From Halieaceae bacterium (GTDB lineage: Bacteria; Pseudomonadota; Gammaproteobacteria; Pseudomonadales; Halieaceae), in assembly GCA_011523115.1 (NCBI GenBank), contig WTHO01000215.1:1-20299 (forward strand): DNA of 20,299 nt, given 5' to 3'. The translations under genes were made by a program, and so were the position numbers. Shown here piece after piece: positions 1 through 7,607 of the stretch. Below the pieces are notes generated by a model, which was not told the origin of the DNA, did not search any database, and saw only the letters and a list, made by a program, of their open reading frames with translations. Within the stretch, counting starts at the first letter, position 1. The number at the start of each line of letters is the position of its first letter.

Positions 1-74
1 AACACCAACAGGCCATGGAGCGCCACCGTCACAATCGCTGGCAACCCGGCAAATAGGAGCCGATCAGAGAGCAT
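1..74 (-). CDS. tolA: TolA N-terminus (partial, runs off the left edge)
   Basis: Reading leftward from an ATG at 74, 24 codons are visible: MLSDRLLFAGLPAIVTVALH followed by GLLV. This is a short polar start leading into a hydrophobic stretch, as expected for the single N-terminal membrane anchor of TolA. TolA links the inner-membrane TolQ/TolR motor to TolB and Pal at the outer membrane. The ATG overlaps the TGA of tolR by four bases (ATGA), so translation is probably coupled. Identity rests on this short segment plus the tolQ-tolR-tolA order, which is the standard arrangement. The long helical and C-terminal domains lie outside the window. Confidence 0.75.
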   Translation of the reverse strand, partial: MLSDRLLFAGLPAIVTVALHGLLV

Positions 75-490
75 CAGTTGACCGCCGGACTTTCCGTCAC
101 GAGTCCGACAGAAGGAGCGCCCGCTTCCTGAAGTGCCGTCATCACCACCACCACGTTGCCATAGGCCACTTTTTCATCCCCCCAGACCAGCACCGGCTTC
201 TCAGGAGTCCTCCTCAGCACCGCGGCAACGCGCTGCCGAATCGTGGCAAGCTCCAGTGGCTGCTGCTCGTCAGCACCGAGGTTCAGAAACAATTGTCCCC
301 GATCGTTAATGGAGACAATGAGCGGCTCGGCATCCTGATCTTCAACCGGCGCTGCATCTGCATCGGGCAGATCAACCTCCACACCTTGCATGAGCATCGG
401 CGCCGTCACCATAAAAATCACCAGCAGCACCAGCATTACATCGATGTAGGGCACCACATTGATTTCAGCAAGCATCCTGCGCCGGCGCAT
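74..490 (-). CDS. tolR: TolR, inner-membrane Tol-Pal motor subunit
   Basis: A 138-residue ExbD/TolR-family protein. The basic start (MRRRRMLAEINVVPYIDVML) leads into one transmembrane helix at about residues 15-35, which carries the conserved aspartate of PYIDVML. That aspartate takes part in proton-driven coupling with TolQ. Just after the helix comes VEVDLPDADAAP, a family hallmark, and then a periplasmic domain of about 85 residues. With TolQ and TolA it uses the proton motive force to draw the outer membrane inward at division. The ATG lies two bases after the tolQ stop and has only a weak Shine-Dalgarno sequence, which suggests coupled translation. Length is normal for the family (about 140). 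Confidence 0.96.
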   Translation of the reverse strand: MRRRRMLAEINVVPYIDVMLVLLVIFMVTAPMLMQGVEVDLPDADAAPVEDQDAEPLIVSINDRGQLFLNLGADEQQPLELATIRQRVAAVLRRTPEKPVLVWGDEKVAYGNVVVVMTALQEAGAPSVGLVTESPAVN

Positions 491-492
491 GG

Positions 493-1203
493 TTATGCTC
501 TTGGCGTCTGATGCGCTTTCAGCGCATAGGTTTGGCGTTGCAAAATCCCCGAGAATTCGTCCAGAAACGTCTCGTAACGATTCAGCAACGCGTCACTCCT
601 CGCGGCCAGACGGTTGTAGGCCAACACGGCCGGGATGGCTGCAAACAGCCCCATGGCGGTTGCGATGAGGGCTTCCGAGATGCCGGGCGCGACGGTCGCC
701 AGCGTCGCCTGAGTCGCATTAGCCAATCCTCTGAAAGAGTGCATGATGCCCCACACTGTTCCCAGCAATCCGATGTAGGGACTGGTCGAACCCACCGAGG
801 CAAGGAAAGGCAGGTGCTGCTCAATGCGGTCGGTCTCGCGCATCAACGCCACGCGCATCGCCCGGCGGGAGCCTTCCAAGATCGCATCGGCATCCATGTC
901 TGACTGTTGAGACAGCCGAGAGAACTCTTTAAAGCCGGCGCGAAACAGGCTCTCCGCGCCGGTGGGCAACTCGCCATCGGCCACCGCCTGATTACCCTCT
1001 CGGTATAACTGAGCGAGATCTATGCCAGACCAAAAGCGCTCCTCAAAAGACAGCAGAGCCTCGTCGGCCCTGCGCATCAACATCACCCGCTGGATAATCA
1101 GGAACCAGGAAGAAAGCGAGGCCAAAACCAATATCAGCATCACCGCCTGCACTACTGCACTGGCGCCAAAAATGAGCTCGATTAAACCTAATTCCTCACT
1201 CAT
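493..1203 (-). CDS. tolQ: TolQ, inner-membrane Tol-Pal motor subunit
   Basis: A 236-residue MotA/TolQ/ExbB-family proton channel protein. A transmembrane helix lies near residues 15-37 (VMLILVLASLSSWFLIIQRV). It is followed by a cytoplasmic domain with the FWSGIDLAQLYREG and RAMRVALMRE segments typical of TolQ. Two more helices sit around SPYIGLLGTVWGIMHSF and EALIATAMGLFAAIPAVLAYNR. Length and motifs match E. coli TolQ along the whole chain. It forms the motor with TolR and energises TolA. The ATG overlaps the ybgC TGA by four bases (ATGA), the usual ybgC-tolQ junction. Confidence 0.97.
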   Translation of the reverse strand: MSEELGLIELIFGASAVVQAVMLILVLASLSSWFLIIQRVMLMRRADEALLSFEERFWSGIDLAQLYREGNQAVADGELPTGAESLFRAGFKEFSRLSQQSDMDADAILEGSRRAMRVALMRETDRIEQHLPFLASVGSTSPYIGLLGTVWGIMHSFRGLANATQATLATVAPGISEALIATAMGLFAAIPAVLAYNRLAARSDALLNRYETFLDEFSGILQRQTYALKAHQTPRA

Positions 1204-1625
1204 GCTGTGTCCCCCTTAGCTGACAAGCTGGCATCCGCCTGGCGCCTCAGCAAATGCGGTAAACGCCGGGGCCTTCCCGTTTCGCAGTCGACACAGGCTA
1301 TTTGCACATCGCCCTCAACCAATACTGTTTCCCCTCTCCTTACAGATTGAAACAAACCGATGGTCGCCCCCCCCACAGCGGTAATCGAAGCCGTGGCCTG
1401 TAACTCATCATCCAAATGCGCGGGCTGTCGATAAGACACCTCGAGCTTCGAGACCACGAACATCCACCCTGACTCCGATATGGCGGCACGCTCGGTTCCC
1501 AACGCGCGCATCAGTTCTGTCCGACACCGCTCAAAGTACTTGAGGTAGTTCACGTAATACACAATGCCACCGGCGTCGGTGTCCTCAATATAGACACGGA
1601 CCGGCAGCAAAAATTCCGTGCTCAC
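1200..1625 (-). CDS. ybgC: YbgC, Tol-Pal-associated acyl-CoA thioesterase
   Basis: A 141-residue hotdog-fold thioesterase of the 4-hydroxybenzoyl-CoA thioesterase family. The signature [21 protein letters not shown] is near the N-terminus, with the catalytic aspartate at about residue 17. Family members hydrolyse acyl-CoA or acyl-ACP thioesters and travel with the tol genes, although their role in Tol function is unclear. The start is a GTG at 1625 that overlaps the ruvB TGA (GTGA), so translation is probably coupled to ruvB. The C-terminal tail (about residues 125-141) is not conserved. Confidence 0.93.
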   Translation of the reverse strand: MSTEFLLPVRVYIEDTDAGGIVYYVNYLKYFERCRTELMRALGTERAAISESGWMFVVSKLEVSYRQPAHLDDELQATASITAVGGATIGLFQSVRRGETVLVEGDVQIACVDCETGRPRRLPHLLRRQADASLSAKGDTA

Positions 1626-2671
1626 GGCGCGGGATCCAAATCAAGACTGAGGGTTTCCGCCGCGGATCCCTGAAAGGTCATACCGAAATGGGCATAGGCG
1701 TGTCGCGTTGCGATCCTGCCCCTCGGCGTCCGCAGGATAAAACCCTGCTGAATCAGGAAGGGTTCCAAAACGTCCTCGATGGTACCGCGCTCCTCAGAGA
1801 TCGCCGCGGCCAGACTATCGACACCCACTGGCCCGCCATCAAACTTTTCGATCATGGTGAGAAGCAAGCGCCGATCAAGATGGTCGAAACCCTGCGCATC
1901 AACGCTCAACAGATCGAGGGCCGCCTCCGCGGTTGCGCCATCAACGCTTCCATTAGCCTTGACCTCGGCGTAGTCACGAACTCTTCGTAACAGCCGGTTT
2001 GCTATACGAGGTGTGCCCCGGGACCGTCGCGCAATCGCCGCCGCGCCATCCTCGTCAGTGGAGATCTCCAAAATTCGCGCCGAGCGCCGCACAATTTCGG
2101 CGAGCTCTACCGCATCGTAGAACTCAAGGCGCTGCACAATGCCAAAGCGATCGCGCAGAGGAGAAGTCAGCAATCCGGCCCGGGTGGTCGCGCCTACCAG
2201 CGTAAACGGTGGCAAATCCAGTTTTATCGAGCGCGCGGCAGGGCCCTCACCGATCATGATGTCGAGCTGATAGTCCTCCATGGCGGGGTACAACACTTCC
2301 TCGACAAAAGGGCTGAGGCGATGGATCTCATCAATGAACAAGACATCCCCGGGCTCGAGATTGGTCATCAGTGCAGCAATATCGCCGGCCTTCTCAAGGA
2401 CCGGCCCGCTGGTCGTTTTTAACTGCACGCCCATTTCCTCAGCAATGATGCTGGCGAGCGTGGTCTTGCCCAGACCCGGCGGGCCAAAAATCAGCGTGTG
2501 ATCCAGTGGCTCGGCTCTACCTCGGGCCGCTGTAAGAAAAATTTCCATTTGCTCGCGGACGGCGCGCTGCCCGATGTACTCATCCAGCCGCCGCGGCCGG
2601 ATCGCCCGATCAACGGCATCCTCTCGCCGGTCTCCGGCATCGGCCGCAACCAGTCGGTCGGTTTCGATCAC
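1622..2671 (-). CDS. ruvB: RuvB, Holliday junction branch-migration helicase
   Basis: A 349-residue AAA+ ATPase, close to E. coli RuvB in length and sequence. Visible features are Walker [10 protein letters not shown] (63-71), Walker B LFIDEIH (111-117), sensor 1 GATTRAG (about 160-166), an arginine-finger region SPLRDRFG (about 170-177), and the C-terminal winged-helix domain ending in [14 protein letters not shown]. As a hexameric ring on RuvA-bound junctions it drives branch migration in recombinational repair. The start is GTG at 2671, with GAGGA about eight bases upstream. The resulting N-terminus MIETDRL matches the family start MIEADRL, which settles the choice. It follows ruvA after 28 bases. 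Confidence 0.98.
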   Translation of the reverse strand: MIETDRLVAADAGDRREDAVDRAIRPRRLDEYIGQRAVREQMEIFLTAARGRAEPLDHTLIFGPPGLGKTTLASIIAEEMGVQLKTTSGPVLEKAGDIAALMTNLEPGDVLFIDEIHRLSPFVEEVLYPAMEDYQLDIMIGEGPAARSIKLDLPPFTLVGATTRAGLLTSPLRDRFGIVQRLEFYDAVELAEIVRRSARILEISTDEDGAAAIARRSRGTPRIANRLLRRVRDYAEVKANGSVDGATAEAALDLLSVDAQGFDHLDRRLLLTMIEKFDGGPVGVDSLAAAISEERGTIEDVLEPFLIQQGFILRTPRGRIATRHAYAHFGMTFQGSAAETLSLDLDPAP

Positions 2672-2699
2672 CCGCTCAATCCTCGAACAATTGGGCTCA

Positions 2700-3323
2700 T
2701 TATCGTCCCCCGCCGGCTGCGCGCAGTGCCAACCGGATCAACTCCTCACTACTGGCTTCGTCCGACGCATCCGCGCTCGCAATTAATTTAGCGGCCTCGG
2801 TCAGTTTGTAGCCCAGCGAGACGAGCGCTTGCTCAGCTTCCGCTCGGTGATCCACGCCTTTGGAAACCGGGTTTTCCCGCTGAGCTGCAACCTCAGAGGT
2901 GGGCGACAGTTCTTCCAGCCAGTCACCCGCTTTATCCCGCATTTCAACCAGCAAACGCTCGGCGGTTTTGCGGCCTACCCCCGGTAGCGCCACGAGTGCC
3001 GCCACATCATCGCGCTGTAAACATCGCGCAAAATCCGCGGCGTCCATCCCTGACAGCAAAGTCAGTGCGAGTCGGGGACCGACTCCGCTGACCTTGATCA
3101 ATTCTCTGAACAACCGGCGGTCGGCCGCCTCAGAAAAGCCATACAATTGCTGCGCATCCTCGCGCACGATGAAATGGGTAAGAAGGCTGACAGGCTGGCC
3201 GAGCTCGGGTAGCTGGTACAGCGTGGTCATGGGCACCTGCACTTCGTAACCAATACCACCTACATCAACCAAAATTTCTGGTGCTTGCCGCCCGATCAAG
3301 GTTCCGCGGATTTGTCCGATCAT
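2700..3323 (-). CDS. ruvA: RuvA, Holliday junction-binding protein
   Basis: A 207-residue RuvA. It has an N-terminal OB-fold domain ([30 protein letters not shown]). A middle domain holds two helix-hairpin-helix motifs, around [18 protein letters not shown] and [19 protein letters not shown]. After a variable linker (about 135-155) comes the C-terminal domain III ([19 protein letters not shown]), which contacts RuvB. The tetramer holds the four-way junction and loads RuvB. It begins nine bases after the ruvC stop, so the order is ruvC-ruvA-ruvB. Length is near the usual 200-205. Confidence 0.97.
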   Translation of the reverse strand: MIGQIRGTLIGRQAPEILVDVGGIGYEVQVPMTTLYQLPELGQPVSLLTHFIVREDAQQLYGFSEAADRRLFRELIKVSGVGPRLALTLLSGMDAADFARCLQRDDVAALVALPGVGRKTAERLLVEMRDKAGDWLEELSPTSEVAAQRENPVSKGVDHRAEAEQALVSLGYKLTEAAKLIASADASDEASSEELIRLALRAAGGGR

Positions 3324-3332
3324 GGCGCCACT

Positions 3333-3851
3333 TTACCTCAAACGCCCTGCTTTGAAGCCACTGGCCGCCAACGCCCCGGAGAGCTCCTCCGCATGGCAGT
3401 GGCAGAGCGCAGCAGCGAGCCCGTCCGCGGCGTCCTCAGCGGGCTCAGCGGACAAGCCAAGCAGTACCGTTACCATGTGCTGCACCTGCTGCTTACTCGC
3501 AGCGCCCGTTCCCACGACTGATTGTTTAATCTGGCGCGCCGCATATTCGAAGACCGCGAGCTCGTTGATGACACAGGCGACCATCGCGGCACCACGGGCA
3601 TGGCCCAACTTGAGCGCAGAGTCTGCGCTTTTGGCCATAAACACGCTCTCGATAGCAGCCACCGTAGGTCGATGGGTGTCGATGATTTCCGAGAGCGATT
3701 CAAACAACACCCTCAGGCGAACACTGAGCGGCTCTTTGACAGGTAACCGAATGGTGCCGCTGGACACATAGACCGGTTGTTTTCGATCGATGCGGATAAT
3801 GCCGAAACCCGTCTTTCGCGATCCCGGGTCAATACCGAGTATGACTGTCAT
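3333..3851 (-). CDS. ruvC: RuvC, Holliday junction resolvase
   Basis: A 172-residue RNase H-fold endonuclease that cuts Holliday junctions symmetrically. All four acidic catalytic positions are visible: Asp in ILGIDPGSRKTGFG (about 8), Glu in AIESVFMAK (about 67), and two Asp in AEDAADGLAAALCHCH. The segments SALKLGHARG and FEYAARQIKQSVVG are also typical. The ATG at 3851 gives the canonical start MTVILGIDPGS. A GTG at 3866 would add five residues and has a slightly better-spaced purine stretch (CGAG), so the exact start is not certain. An 87-base gap separates it from yebC, and it may have its own promoter there, although none is convincing. Confidence 0.96.
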   Translation of the reverse strand: MTVILGIDPGSRKTGFGIIRIDRKQPVYVSSGTIRLPVKEPLSVRLRVLFESLSEIIDTHRPTVAAIESVFMAKSADSALKLGHARGAAMVACVINELAVFEYAARQIKQSVVGTGAASKQQVQHMVTVLLGLSAEPAEDAADGLAAALCHCHAEELSGALAASGFKAGRLR

Positions 3852-3938
3852 AGCGGCAACCAGCACAAACCAAGCTCGAGTTTGACCGATTGCGGCGCAA
3901 AGGTCATGGCTAAGCCGTAAAAAGCCGCGGCAGAAAAT

Positions 3939-4682
3939 TTACAGAGAAGCGAGAACGTCCTCAGGGATATCAGCGTTGGTATAGACGTTCTGCACGTCGT
4001 CAAGGTCCTCGAGCATGTCGATCAGGCCCATGACACTGGGCGCCGTAGCGGCATCCAATAGCACCTCTGTGCTGGGCAGCATCGTGACCTCTGCATGCAC
4101 GGGTTCAAGGCCCGCCCCCACCAACGCGTCGCGAATCTCGGTCATAGCCTCCCAGGGAGTCATGACGTCAAGGCTGCCATCATCTGCGGCGACAATGTCA
4201 TCAGCGCCTGCCTCGAGCGCCACATCCATGACTGCCTCCTCGTCGGCACCCGGCGCAAACTGGATCAAACCAGTTCGTGAAAATAAATAGGCAACGGATC
4301 CATCGGTACCCAGATTGCCGCCTCGCTTGGTGAACGCATGCCTCACCTCGGCGACGGTCCGGTTCCGGTTGTCCGTCATGACCTCAACCAACACAGCGAC
4401 GCCGCCAGAGGCATAGCCCTCGTAGGTCAGCTCCTCCATATTGTCCGCTTCACCAGTGCCGGCGCCTCGGGCAATGGCGTTGTCGATGGTGTCGCGTTTC
4501 ATGTTGGCACCGAGGGCTTTATCGACCGCCGCGCGAAGACGCGGGTTGTCTTCTACGAGGGGCCCACCCGCTCTCGCAGCCACAACAAGTTCACGAATCA
4601 GTTTTGTAAACAGCTTACCGCGCTTCGCGTCCTGAGCCGCCTTGCGGTGCTTGATATTTGCCCATTTACTGTGGCCAGCCAT
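3939..4682 (-). CDS. yebC: YebC/PmpR-family transcriptional regulator / translation factor
   Basis: A 247-residue YebC/TACO1 family protein, full length. It opens with the family signature [20 protein letters not shown]. It continues with [65 protein letters not shown] and a C-terminal ribosome/DNA-binding-type domain. Homologues have been described as DNA-binding regulators (PmpR of Pseudomonas, next to ruvC) and as factors that relieve ribosome stalling. The sequence alone cannot say which role applies here. It starts six bases after the aspS stop, so it is probably co-transcribed with aspS. Confidence 0.95.
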   Translation of the reverse strand: MAGHSKWANIKHRKAAQDAKRGKLFTKLIRELVVAARAGGPLVEDNPRLRAAVDKALGANMKRDTIDNAIARGAGTGEADNMEELTYEGYASGGVAVLVEVMTDNRNRTVAEVRHAFTKRGGNLGTDGSVAYLFSRTGLIQFAPGADEEAVMDVALEAGADDIVAADDGSLDVMTPWEAMTEIRDALVGAGLEPVHAEVTMLPSTEVLLDAATAPSVMGLIDMLEDLDDVQNVYTNADIPEDVLASL

Positions 4683-4688
4683 GGCAAA

Positions 4689-6467
4689 TTACTCGTTGGC
4701 GGGGGGCTCGGTGCGTCTGGAGCGCAATGAGAGCTCCCGCATCTGTTGCTCAGAAACCGTGCCGGGCGCCTCGGTCATCACACACTGCGCGCTCTGCGTC
4801 TTGGGGAATGCAATCACATCGCGAATTGACTGCCCGCCGACCATGAGCATAACAAGTCGATCCAAGCCGAAGGCCAGACCAGCGTGGGGCGGAGCACCGT
4901 GACGCAACGCACTGAGCAAAAATCCAAATTTCGACTCCGCCTCCGCTGCGTCGATGCCCAAGAGCTCAAAAACGGTCTGCTGCATGGTCTGATCGTGTAT
5001 ACGCACAGACCCACCGCCGATTTCGCTGCCATTGAGCACCATGTCATACGCCTGAGATAGCGCGGCCTCTGGGTCTTCTTTCAGTGCCTCTGCAGTGCAA
5101 ACTGGAGCAGTGAAGGGATGGTGCAGCGCGGTCATACCACCACGTTCATCGCGCTCAAACATGGGAAAATCCACCACCCACAGCGGCGCCCAGCTATCGG
5201 CGATCTGGTTCATATCGGCGGCCACTTTCAGTCGCAGTGCACCCAGTGATTCGTTAACAACCGAGCGCTTGTCGGCGCCAAAGAAGAGAATGTCGCCGTC
5301 GGCGGCACTGAGTCGCTCCAGCATGGCGAGCACCGTGTCATCGGGCATGAACTTGAGAATCGGCGACTGCAAACCCTCGATCCCTGCCCCGAGGTCGTTC
5401 ACCTTGACCCAGGCCAGCCCTTTCGCGCCATAGACCCCAACAAAATCGGTGTAGTCATCGATTTCCTTTCGAGACAGCGAGGCGCCGCCGGGAATCTTCA
5501 AGGCCGCGACCCGACTATGGGGATCCTGCGCGGGCCCGCTAAAGACCTTGAAATCAACGCCAGTCATCAAATCATCTATCGAAACCAGCTCCCACTTGAT
5601 CCTGAGGTCGGGCTTATCGGAGCCGAAACGTTCCATGGCCTCCGCCCAGGCCATCCGGGGAAATTCCCCCAATGCCACGCCCAGTTGTTCCTGAAAGAGG
5701 TTGCGCACCATACCCTCAGTGATGGACATCACCTCCTCTGCGCTGAGAAAGGCGGTTTCGATATCGATCTGCGTAAATTCCGGCTGTCTGTCCGCGCGTA
5801 AATCTTCGTCGCGAAAACAGCGCGCAATTTGATAATAACGATCAAATCCCGACACCATCAGCAATTGCTTGAATAACTGTGGAGACTGCGGCAGGGCAAA
5901 GAATGATCCGGGCTGGGTTCGGCTGGGGACCAAGTAGTCCCGGGCACCCTCAGGGGTGGCTCGGGTCAGTATCGGGGTTTCGATGTCGAGAAAACCCTGC
6001 TCATCCAGGTAGCGTCGAATACTTGAGGTGATGCGGGCACGGGCGATCAGGTTTTGTTGCATCTCAGGGCGGCGCAAATCCATGTACCGGTAGCGCAAAC
6101 GCACGTCCTCACCTACAGAGTGGTGAGCGTCCAGAGGAAAGGGTGGCGTCTGAGCCACATTCAAAACCTCGAGGGTCTTGCCCAATACCTCGATCCGACC
6201 AGAGGCCATATTCGGATTCACCGTCTCTGCCGAGCGCGCCCTGACTCGCCCCGTGATTTGGAGCACGTACTCGCTTCGCACACTGTCAGCACGCTGAAAA
6301 TGCTCCTCGGTATCGGGGTCGAAGACAACCTGAACAACACCCTCGCGATCTCGCATGTCGAGAAAGATGACCCCGCCATGATCTCGGCGCCGATCCACCC
6401 AGCCACACAGCGTGACGGTTTGATCAATCAAAGTCTCATCAATCAGGCCGCAGTAGTGGGTTCGCAT
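4689..6467 (-). CDS. aspS: Aspartyl-tRNA synthetase
   Basis: A 592-residue bacterial-type class IIb synthetase (E. coli: 590). It has an N-terminal OB-fold anticodon domain ([20 protein letters not shown]) and a catalytic core with [20 protein letters not shown]. Motif 2 is [18 protein letters not shown]. The bacterial GAD insertion spans about 290-410, and motif 3 is [13 protein letters not shown]. It charges tRNA-Asp in the cytoplasm. The ATG at 6467 is preferred: it gives the family start MRTHYCG and has GGAGA five bases upstream. In-frame ATGs at 6479 and 6500 also exist, and the latter overlaps the fmdB-like stop as ATGA. Use of that start would add 11 residues. Confidence 0.97.
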   Translation of the reverse strand: MRTHYCGLIDETLIDQTVTLCGWVDRRRDHGGVIFLDMRDREGVVQVVFDPDTEEHFQRADSVRSEYVLQITGRVRARSAETVNPNMASGRIEVLGKTLEVLNVAQTPPFPLDAHHSVGEDVRLRYRYMDLRRPEMQQNLIARARITSSIRRYLDEQGFLDIETPILTRATPEGARDYLVPSRTQPGSFFALPQSPQLFKQLLMVSGFDRYYQIARCFRDEDLRADRQPEFTQIDIETAFLSAEEVMSITEGMVRNLFQEQLGVALGEFPRMAWAEAMERFGSDKPDLRIKWELVSIDDLMTGVDFKVFSGPAQDPHSRVAALKIPGGASLSRKEIDDYTDFVGVYGAKGLAWVKVNDLGAGIEGLQSPILKFMPDDTVLAMLERLSAADGDILFFGADKRSVVNESLGALRLKVAADMNQIADSWAPLWVVDFPMFERDERGGMTALHHPFTAPVCTAEALKEDPEAALSQAYDMVLNGSEIGGGSVRIHDQTMQQTVFELLGIDAAEAESKFGFLLSALRHGAPPHAGLAFGLDRLVMLMVGGQSIRDVIAFPKTQSAQCVMTEAPGTVSEQQMRELSLRSRRTEPPANE

Positions 6468-6472
6468 CGTTG

Positions 6473-6477
6473 TCTCC
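6473..6477 (-). promoter_or_regulatory. Shine-Dalgarno supporting the aspS start at 6467
   Basis: The minus strand reads GGAGA, then CAACG, then ATG. This is a good anti-16S match at normal spacing for the ATG at 6467. Neither upstream in-frame ATG has a comparable site, although the one at 6500 could be reached by coupling from the preceding gene. Confidence 0.6.
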
Positions 6478-6496
6478 ATGATCTGATGTCCGGTTC

Positions 6497-6829
6497 TCAT
6501 CCCGCCTTGGAGGATTCACTGGCGGGCGACGACGCGGGTTTGGTCTCGGTTTTCTTCTCACTTGTGCCTGAGCTAGCACCCTGCTCCGATTGAGCGGCGC
6601 CCTTGCCTGCACCATCCGACTTGTCGCCGGCAATATTTTTCTTATCGCCGGTTTTGAAATCAGTCTCGTACCAGCCTCCGCCGGATAACCGGAACGAGGG
6701 TGCGCTGACTTGCTTTTTCAGGGTAGGGCGGGAACAAGCAGGACAGTCTGTGAGCGGCGCATCAGCCAGCTTCTGGATCGCTTCAAGACTGTGGCCACAT
6801 TCCCTGCAGCAATATTCATAAATCGGCAT
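6497..6829 (-). CDS. FmdB-family zinc-ribbon protein
   Basis: A 110-residue protein starting [20 protein letters not shown]. It has two CxxC pairs (about residues 8/11 and 29/32) that form the putative zinc ribbon of the FmdB/CxxC_CXXC_SSSS family. The conserved [14 protein letters not shown] segment follows at about 56-69. The rest is a low-complexity Ser/Ala/Lys/Glu tail, probably disordered. The family was named after a regulator of amidase expression, but its molecular role is mostly unknown. The start at 6829 has AGGAG six bases upstream and fits the family start; an upstream GTG/ATG extension is unlikely. It is the first gene of the aspS-yebC-ruv-tol cluster, and its TGA lies against aspS. 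Confidence 0.9.
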   Translation of the reverse strand: MPIYEYCCRECGHSLEAIQKLADAPLTDCPACSRPTLKKQVSAPSFRLSGGGWYETDFKTGDKKNIAGDKSDGAGKGAAQSEQGASSGTSEKKTETKPASSPASESSKAG

Positions 6830-6835
6830 GGCGTT

Positions 6836-6840
6836 CTCCT
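6836..6840 (-). promoter_or_regulatory. Shine-Dalgarno of the FmdB-like gene
   Basis: AGGAG on the minus strand lies six bases before the ATG at 6829. It fixes the start at the canonical MPIYEY and rules against the longer open frame upstream. Confidence 0.6.
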
Positions 6841-6946
6841 CATTCAAGTCCGCGTAGCGCCCGGACACCTGTATGAGGCCATAGGAAAAGCTTTCAAGGG
6901 CGCGGAGCGTACAGTAAACGCAGATCTAGTGAAAGGTACGCAGAGC

Positions 6947-7010
6947 GTGAGGATTTAGCTCGGCACCGAGCGGCAACCTGCGGTGACTTTTTGGTGATGC
7001 CAATCCTCAC
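6947..7010. other. Compact three-way-junction-like inverted repeat between the fmdB-like and HU-like genes
   Basis: GTGAGGATT (6947-6955) is the exact reverse complement of AATCCTCAC (7002-7010), giving a nine-pair closing stem. A two-base TA linker leads to a perfect hairpin, GCTCGG-CA-CCGAGC (6958-6971). A second hairpin follows with no gap: GGCA/TGCC plus ACC/GGT, with a two-base bulge (6972-7001). All arms abut, so nearly every base outside the loops is used. It could be a structured leader of the fmdB-aspS transcript, part of the HU-like gene's 3' end, or a small RNA. No known family was recognised, and the transcribed strand is unknown. Confidence 0.4.
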
Positions 7011-7011
7011 T

Positions 7012-7031
7012 AGCCCGGGACCCGCCGGGCT
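7012..7031 (-). terminator. GC-rich hairpin 15 bases past the HU-like gene, possible terminator
   Basis: AGCCCGG and CCGGGCT form a perfect seven-pair stem with a six-base loop, just downstream of the HU-like stop. No T-run follows on either strand. If it stops transcription it is not a textbook intrinsic terminator; it could instead protect the mRNA 3' end. Confidence 0.3.
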
Positions 7032-7046
7032 GCACGTGGGCCCTAC

Positions 7047-7403
7047 TCAATTGGCAAACCCCTTCAGTTTTTTGAGCGGACGAATTTTGACCTGTGTGCG
7101 CGCCGGCTTGGCTTTGAACCACGTTTCTTCCCCGGTGAAAGGGTTAATGCCCTTGCGCGCCTTGACCGCCGGTCGCCGTAACGTCGTGATCTTCATCAGA
7201 CCGGGTAAAGTGAAGCTTCCCATGCCGCGCTTGGCAATGCTCGCCTCCATAAGCCGCTCGAGAGAGCCCAGCACACGCTTGACGTCTCCCGTGGAGACAT
7301 CGCTGTCGGCCGACAATAAAGCGACGAGCTCTGCCTTGGATAATTTCGCCTTCACTGCCTTCATTTTCTTTGGCGATTGTTTGGCAGCTTTTTTATCGGG
7401 CAT
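7047..7403 (-). CDS. HU-family DNA-binding protein with lysine-rich N-terminal tail
   Basis: A 118-residue histone-like protein. The first 22 residues are very lysine-rich (MPDKKAAKQSPKKMKAVKAK). A HU/IHF-type fold follows: LSKAELVALLSADSDVSTGDVKRVLGSLERLMEASI (helical dimer part), GMGSFTLPGLMKITTLRRPA (beta region), and RKGINPFTGEETWFKAKPA, the DNA-gripping arm around the NP turn. It differs from housekeeping HU (about 90 residues) by the tail and by the ending VKIRPLKKLKGFAN, as in an accessory HU-like group common in proteobacteria. It probably compacts or bends DNA. The start at 7403 is chosen because residues encoded further upstream lack any HU similarity. It is divergent from proS. Confidence 0.85.
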   Translation of the reverse strand: MPDKKAAKQSPKKMKAVKAKLSKAELVALLSADSDVSTGDVKRVLGSLERLMEASIAKRGMGSFTLPGLMKITTLRRPAVKARKGINPFTGEETWFKAKPARTQVKIRPLKKLKGFAN

Positions 7404-7419
7404 AGCGGGGTCTCGCTTT

Positions 7420-7439
7420 AGTGGTGTGTAGTGGTGTGT
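7420..7439. repeat. Perfect 2 x 10 bp tandem repeat upstream of the HU-like gene
   Basis: AGTGGTGTGT occurs twice head to tail, 17 bases before the HU-like start codon. It may be a chance duplication or a protein-binding site near the transcription start. Confidence 0.6.
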
Positions 7440-7597
7440 TCTGGTCAGCCCCATCATCTCAGAATCAGGCGTGCTCAACATGAAAAAACCGGAATCTTGC
7501 AGACCGAACGCCGCGTGACATTCCCATTGACGCCCCACCTCTGTAGCGGCACCTGTACGCCAAGCACCCCCAACATTAGAATGGTCGCGCCTGAATT

Positions 7598-7601
7598 GGA
7601 G
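7598..7601 (+). promoter_or_regulatory. Shine-Dalgarno deciding the proS start
   Basis: GGAG lies six bases before the ATG at 7608. Together with the family start [19 protein letters not shown], it fixes the proS start and excludes the in-frame upstream extension that begins near 7431. Confidence 0.6.
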
Positions 7602-7607
7602 TCCGTT

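Larger units (their letters stand above)
7404..7607. promoter_or_regulatory. Divergent intergenic region between the HU-like gene and proS
   Basis: These 204 bases must hold the promoters for both divergent genes. A perfect tandem repeat of AGTGGTGTGT lies at 7420-7429 and 7430-7439, directly upstream of the HU-like start. A TTGACG hexamer at about 7527-7532 could be a -35 box for proS, but no matching -10 sits at normal spacing. No promoter could be assigned with confidence. Open frame extends from proS upstream, but it is not similar to the ProRS family and looks non-coding. Confidence 0.4.

Noticed and set aside
3852..3938. Terminator between yebC and ruvC
   Set aside because: On the minus strand, GCCGCGGC followed by TTTTT is seen, but the stem would be only three pairs; too weak to call.
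6947..7010. tRNA gene
   Set aside because: Stem and TA-GCTC arm look tRNA-like, but it is 64 bases long, lacks a T-arm with TTCGA, has no recognisable anticodon arm and is not followed by CCA.
7431..7607. N-terminal extension of proS in the same frame
   Set aside because: The extra 59 residues show no ProRS similarity; the ATG at 7608 has a Shine-Dalgarno and gives the exact family start and the same length as E. coli ProRS.
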